From assembly GCF_000209655.1 (NCBI RefSeq), contig NC_015458.1:3720001-3784000 (forward strand): a DNA stretch of 64,000 nt, given 5' to 3'. Below the pieces are notes generated by a model, which ran no database searches, was not told the DNA's origin, and saw only the letters and a program-made list of their open reading frames with translations. Position numbers and translations under genes: made by a program. Each line of letters opens with the position of its first letter. Positions within the stretch are counted from its first letter, which is position 1. Positions 61,142 to 64,000 of this stretch are shown piece by piece. The DNA comes from Pusillimonas sp. T7-7. GTDB taxonomy: Bacteria > Pseudomonadota > Gammaproteobacteria > Burkholderiales > Burkholderiaceae_B.

Positions 61142-62074
61142 TTAGAAATTGACGTTGTCTTTGCCCTTGGTCTGGAGCATGGCCCGTGCCTCGTCGGGCG
61201 TGGCGATTTCCAGCGACAACTCTTCAAGAATCGTGCGTATCTTGGTGACTTGCGCAGCGTTGGATGGGGCCAGTTGGCCTTTGGATAGATACAGGCTGTC
61301 TTCCAACCCCACCCGCACGTTACCGCCCAGCAGTGCGCTCATGGTTACGAACGGCATTTGGTGACGCCCCGCCGCCAGGACGGAAAGGTAGTAGTCGTCG
61401 CCGAAAAGCTTGTCGGCAATGGCGCGCATGTGCAGCAGGTTCTCCTGATGGGGGCCGATGCCGCCCAGGATGCCGAAGATGCATTGAAGGAAGAAAGGCG
61501 GCTTGATCAGGCCTCGATCGGCAAAATGTGCAACGTTGTATAAATGGCCGACGTCGTAGCATTCGAACTCGAAGCGCGTGCCCATGGCAGACAGCTCGCT
61601 GACGCCGCGTTCGATCTGGCCAAACGTGTTGGACAAAATGAAGTCTTTCGTCATGTCCAGGTAGGGCTTTTCCCAGTCGAACTTGAATTGTTCGATCTTG
61701 GCCCCAGCGCCCGAAATATTGAAGTTGAATGAGCCCATGTTCATGGAGGCGATTTCAGGCTGTGCCGCTTTTGCAGGCGCCAGGCGCTCTTCGAGTGTCA
61801 TGCCCAGCCCGCCGCCGGTCGTGATATTCACGATGGCGTCGGTTTGTGCCTTGATGGTGGGCAGGAACTGCGAAAACAGCGCTGGGTCTTGCTTTGGCTG
61901 CCCGCTCTGAGGGTCGCGGGCGTGAAGGTGAACCATGGCGGCGCCTGCTTGCGCTGCCGCAATCGCTTCTTGTGCAATCTCGTCCGGCGTAATGGGCAGA
62001 TGGGTTGACATGGAAGGGGTATGTATCGACCCGGTCACTGCACAAGTAATAATGACTTTATTGGATGTTCTCAA
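61142..62074 (-). CDS. BKACE family beta-keto acid cleavage enzyme (DUF849, Kce-like)
   Basis: 310 residues. The zinc-binding His pair is His49 and His51 in 'AAMVHLHARDPQSG', with 'VIITCAVTGSIHTPSMSTHLPITPDEIA' typical of the N-terminus. The family (beta-keto acid cleavage enzymes) condenses a beta-keto acid with acetyl-CoA and releases acetoacetate plus a CoA ester. Substrates range over 3-keto-5-aminohexanoate, dehydrocarnitine and others. It is upstream of and likely cotranscribed with the ABC binding protein, so the imported compound should be catabolised through a beta-keto acid. Confidence 0.9.
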   Translation of the reverse strand: MRTSNKVIITCAVTGSIHTPSMSTHLPITPDEIAQEAIAAAQAGAAMVHLHARDPQSGQPKQDPALFSQFLPTIKAQTDAIVNITTGGGLGMTLEERLAPAKAAQPEIASMNMGSFNFNISGAGAKIEQFKFDWEKPYLDMTKDFILSNTFGQIERGVSELSAMGTRFEFECYDVGHLYNVAHFADRGLIKPPFFLQCIFGILGGIGPHQENLLHMRAIADKLFGDDYYLSVLAAGRHQMPFVTMSALLGGNVRVGLEDSLYLSKGQLAPSNAAQVTKIRTILEELSLEIATPDEARAMLQTKGKDNVNF

Positions 62075-62176
62075 GTTGGTCTCCTGTTCGGGGCAGCAGG
62101 CATGCTGTACGCCGATAGAGGCTAACTCAGAACGATAGGGGTGGCAAGCTTCGATAAGCCGCCGACATGCTGGTGT

Positions 62177-62400
62177 TCAGAATGTGATTTTTACAGACGG
62201 TGCGCTGCGCTGGGCCTTGCCGTGGAACACCGCTTCAATATTGTTGCCATCCGGATCCAGAACAAAGGCGGCATAGTAGTCGGGGTGGTAATCACGGATT
62301 CCAGGCGCGCCGTTATCCCGTCCGCCCGCAGCGAGTGCTGCCTTATAAAACGCGTCGACCATGGCCTTGTCCTGTGCCTGAAAGGCCGGATGCTTACATT
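62177..62400 (-). pseudogene. Remnant of a VOC (glyoxalase-like) family protein, N-terminal half lost
   Basis: From 'KAMVDAFYKAALAAGGRDNG' through 'DYHPDYYAAFVLDPDGNNIEAVFHGKA' this is the C-terminal half of a typical ~125-residue VOC protein. The first half, with the opening beta-alpha-beta motif and metal ligand, is absent, and the frame runs directly into the sulfatase stop region. There is no upstream ATG or ribosome site. It seems to be a truncated leftover from a deletion or recombination next to the sulfatase. Confidence 0.75.
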
Positions 62401-62405
62401 TGTGG

Positions 62406-63968
62406 TCACCATTGCCCGAAGAATACACCTGCCTTCTTGTACGCGTTGGTGCCTAGCTCGACAGCTTCGTAGCTGACTGTTGTACGCCGCTTCAGACCTG
62501 CAAACCATGTCAGCAGGCGCTCGCGGCATTCGGCCCGTACCGGAGCATAGGCGGGATCCTGGCCCAGGTCGTGGAATTGATCCGGGTCTGCATGCAGATC
62601 GTAAAGCTGCTCCGGTTCGTCCAGCCAGTACACATAGCGCCACTGGTCTGTGCGGACGGACCAGGCGCGGGCATTTTGCGGTGTCTTCCTGGTGAGCAAC
62701 CTTGAAAGCCGATAGCTGTAATCCAGCTCTGAAAAAACACAATCCCGCCATTCTGTCGGATGCCCATGCAAGATGGGCAGCAAGCTGCGCCCTTCCAGAC
62801 GGTGCATGGGCAGGGGTTGCTCCAACCAAGCGAGGATGGTGGGCAGAATATCTACGGACTCCACCATTTTTGACTCGGCTGTGCCCCGGGTAGCGTCAGC
62901 TTCCGCGGAAGGATCGACCACGATCATGGGTACCTGCTGTACGGTGTCGTAGAACAGTTCTTTTTCGCCCAGCCAGTGATCCCCAAGGAAGTCGCCATGG
63001 TCAGCCGTGAAGACGATCAGGGTGTCGTCCATGAGCCCGGTGCGTTCCATATGATCGAATAGCCGGCCCAGTTGATCGTCCAGCTGCGTGATGAGCCCCT
63101 GATATGCAGGCCGCACAGTGCGTATGCATTCATCCATTGAAAAACTGATGCTTTCTTCGTGTTGGCGATACGCTGCCAGCACGGGGTGTGCGTTGTGTCG
63201 TTCGGCCTCGTTGCGCACGACAGGCAGGCACTGCTCAGGGCTGTACATGGCGTGGTAAGGGTCGGGAGCAATATAGGGCCAGTGCGGCTTCACATAGCTT
63301 AAATGCATGACCCAGGGCCGGTCACCTTCTTGCTCCATGAAGCGTAAGGCCTGGTCCGTCATGTAGGCGGTTTCGGAATGCTCTTCGCGCACCAGAGACG
63401 GGTATCGGGCATTGCGCATATGCCAGCCGCTTACCGGCATGCCATCGGGGCCTCGCGCGGAAATCACAAAGTCTGTCCAGGGGTCGCTCGATGCATAGCC
63501 ATGGCGGCGCAAATAGGCCGGATAGCCGCTTTCTTCGCCGGGTTCATGGTGACCATCGTAGCGATCAATCTCTTCGAAGCCGCCATTGCTTAGCAGGCGG
63601 CCCAATTCACTGCCGCCATCCAATGCCAGGCGTTCCAGGCCCGCATGGTCTACCATGACATGAGTCTTCCCTGCCAGCACCAGCTTGCGGTCGCTGGCTC
63701 GCAGGTATTCACCCAGTGTTATTTCTCCTACCGACAACGGCACACGGTTCCAGGTTGCCCCGTGCGTAGAGGGGTAGCGGCCGGTGTAGTAGCTCATGCG
63801 TGAGGGTCCGCACACGCCCGAGTTTACAAAGGCGCATTCAAACCGTACTCCTCTTTTTGCCAGAGCGTCGATATTTGGCGTGCGGATATATGGGTGGCCA
63901 TAGCATGCCAGGTGATCCGCACGCAGTTGATCTGCCATGATGAAAAGAACGTTCTTGGCTGAACTCAT
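62406..63968 (-). CDS. Sulfatase/phosphonate monoester hydrolase family enzyme
   Basis: 520 residues of the alkaline-phosphatase superfamily. The first metal-binding Asp is Asp13 in 'LFIMADQLRADHLACYG'. The formylglycine motif is exact: Cys53-Gly-Pro-Ser-Arg57, so the cysteine would need maturation by a formylglycine-generating or AtsB-type enzyme, not seen here. 'FTADHGDFLGDHWLGEKEL' holds the later metal ligands. No signal peptide is seen, suggesting cytoplasmic action on sulfate or phosphonate esters. It ends with the usual '..GVFFGQW'. Cosmopolitan choline-sulfatase-like length. Confidence 0.9.
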   Translation of the reverse strand: MSSAKNVLFIMADQLRADHLACYGHPYIRTPNIDALAKRGVRFECAFVNSGVCGPSRMSYYTGRYPSTHGATWNRVPLSVGEITLGEYLRASDRKLVLAGKTHVMVDHAGLERLALDGGSELGRLLSNGGFEEIDRYDGHHEPGEESGYPAYLRRHGYASSDPWTDFVISARGPDGMPVSGWHMRNARYPSLVREEHSETAYMTDQALRFMEQEGDRPWVMHLSYVKPHWPYIAPDPYHAMYSPEQCLPVVRNEAERHNAHPVLAAYRQHEESISFSMDECIRTVRPAYQGLITQLDDQLGRLFDHMERTGLMDDTLIVFTADHGDFLGDHWLGEKELFYDTVQQVPMIVVDPSAEADATRGTAESKMVESVDILPTILAWLEQPLPMHRLEGRSLLPILHGHPTEWRDCVFSELDYSYRLSRLLTRKTPQNARAWSVRTDQWRYVYWLDEPEQLYDLHADPDQFHDLGQDPAYAPVRAECRERLLTWFAGLKRRTTVSYEAVELGTNAYKKAGVFFGQW

Positions 63969-64000
63969 CGGTGTTGCCTGATACTTGTTTATTAATCTAT

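Noticed and set aside
1..64000. CRISPR array or defence island
   Set aside because: No regularly spaced direct repeats and no cas, restriction-modification or other known defence genes were seen besides the toxin-antitoxin genes.

Overview
The window looks like chromosomal DNA of a GC-rich betaproteobacterium, most likely of the family Alcaligenaceae (Bordetella, Achromobacter, Pusillimonas and relatives). This is an inference from the housekeeping proteins, from gene orders such as rplM-rpsI-argC-erpA-anmK-M23 peptidase-tyrS and glyA-nrdR-ribD-ribE, and from several solute-binding proteins that stand alone without permeases. No CRISPR array, prophage or rRNA operon is visible.

Region 1 (1-16.6 kb) is core: the end of a GNAT-containing acyl-CoA synthetase-like protein, an esterase, darP, pmbA/tldE, an orphan TRAP binding protein, rplM-rpsI, argC, erpA, anmK, an M23 peptidase, tyrS, a PEBP-family protein, glyA, nrdR, ribD and riboflavin synthase. 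A long near-perfect inverted repeat sits just upstream of glyA.

Region 2 (16.6-25.4 kb) is a catabolic block: LysR, a GMC oxidoreductase, a GntR/FCD repressor, and a collinear set FAH hydrolase-DctP-FAD dehydrogenase-DctQ-DctM, which reads as uptake plus oxidation of a hydroxy-acid type substrate. Region 3 (25.4-27.6 kb) is accessory: tRNA-Ser(GGA), an ISL3-family insertion sequence, and a toxin-antitoxin pair whose toxin has an internal deletion.

Region 4 (27.6-35.2 kb) holds an IlvD/Edd-family dehydratase, a HIT protein, an ECF sigma factor with a Tat-exported ferritin-like protein and a cytochrome c, then a tripartite-tricarboxylate binding protein, cupin, HpaI-type aldolase and IclR regulator. 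Region 5 (35.2-48.3 kb) is mostly core: arfB, an inner-membrane YdjM-like protein, an I78-type lipoprotein, trhO, a GST, fabI, mltD-gloB-methyltransferase-rnhA, an RND efflux pair, dnaQ and tRNA-Val(CAC).

Region 6 (48.3-64 kb) is accessory and metabolic: a PIN/RHH toxin-antitoxin pair next to the tRNA, a flavin reductase-like protein, an OYE with a divergent ArsR regulator and a perfect 28-bp operator, an EamA exporter, a MocR regulator, GFA and GNAT proteins, a two-component flavin monooxygenase (reductase and LLM oxygenase, divergent around a nested palindrome), two paralogous ABC binding proteins, LysR, a BKACE-type enzyme, a VOC remnant and a sulfatase. I saw no convincing new defence or mobile system. 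The candidates most worth following are the sigma/ferritin-like/cytochrome locus with its own RpoE-like promoter, and the 55-64 kb catabolic cluster.
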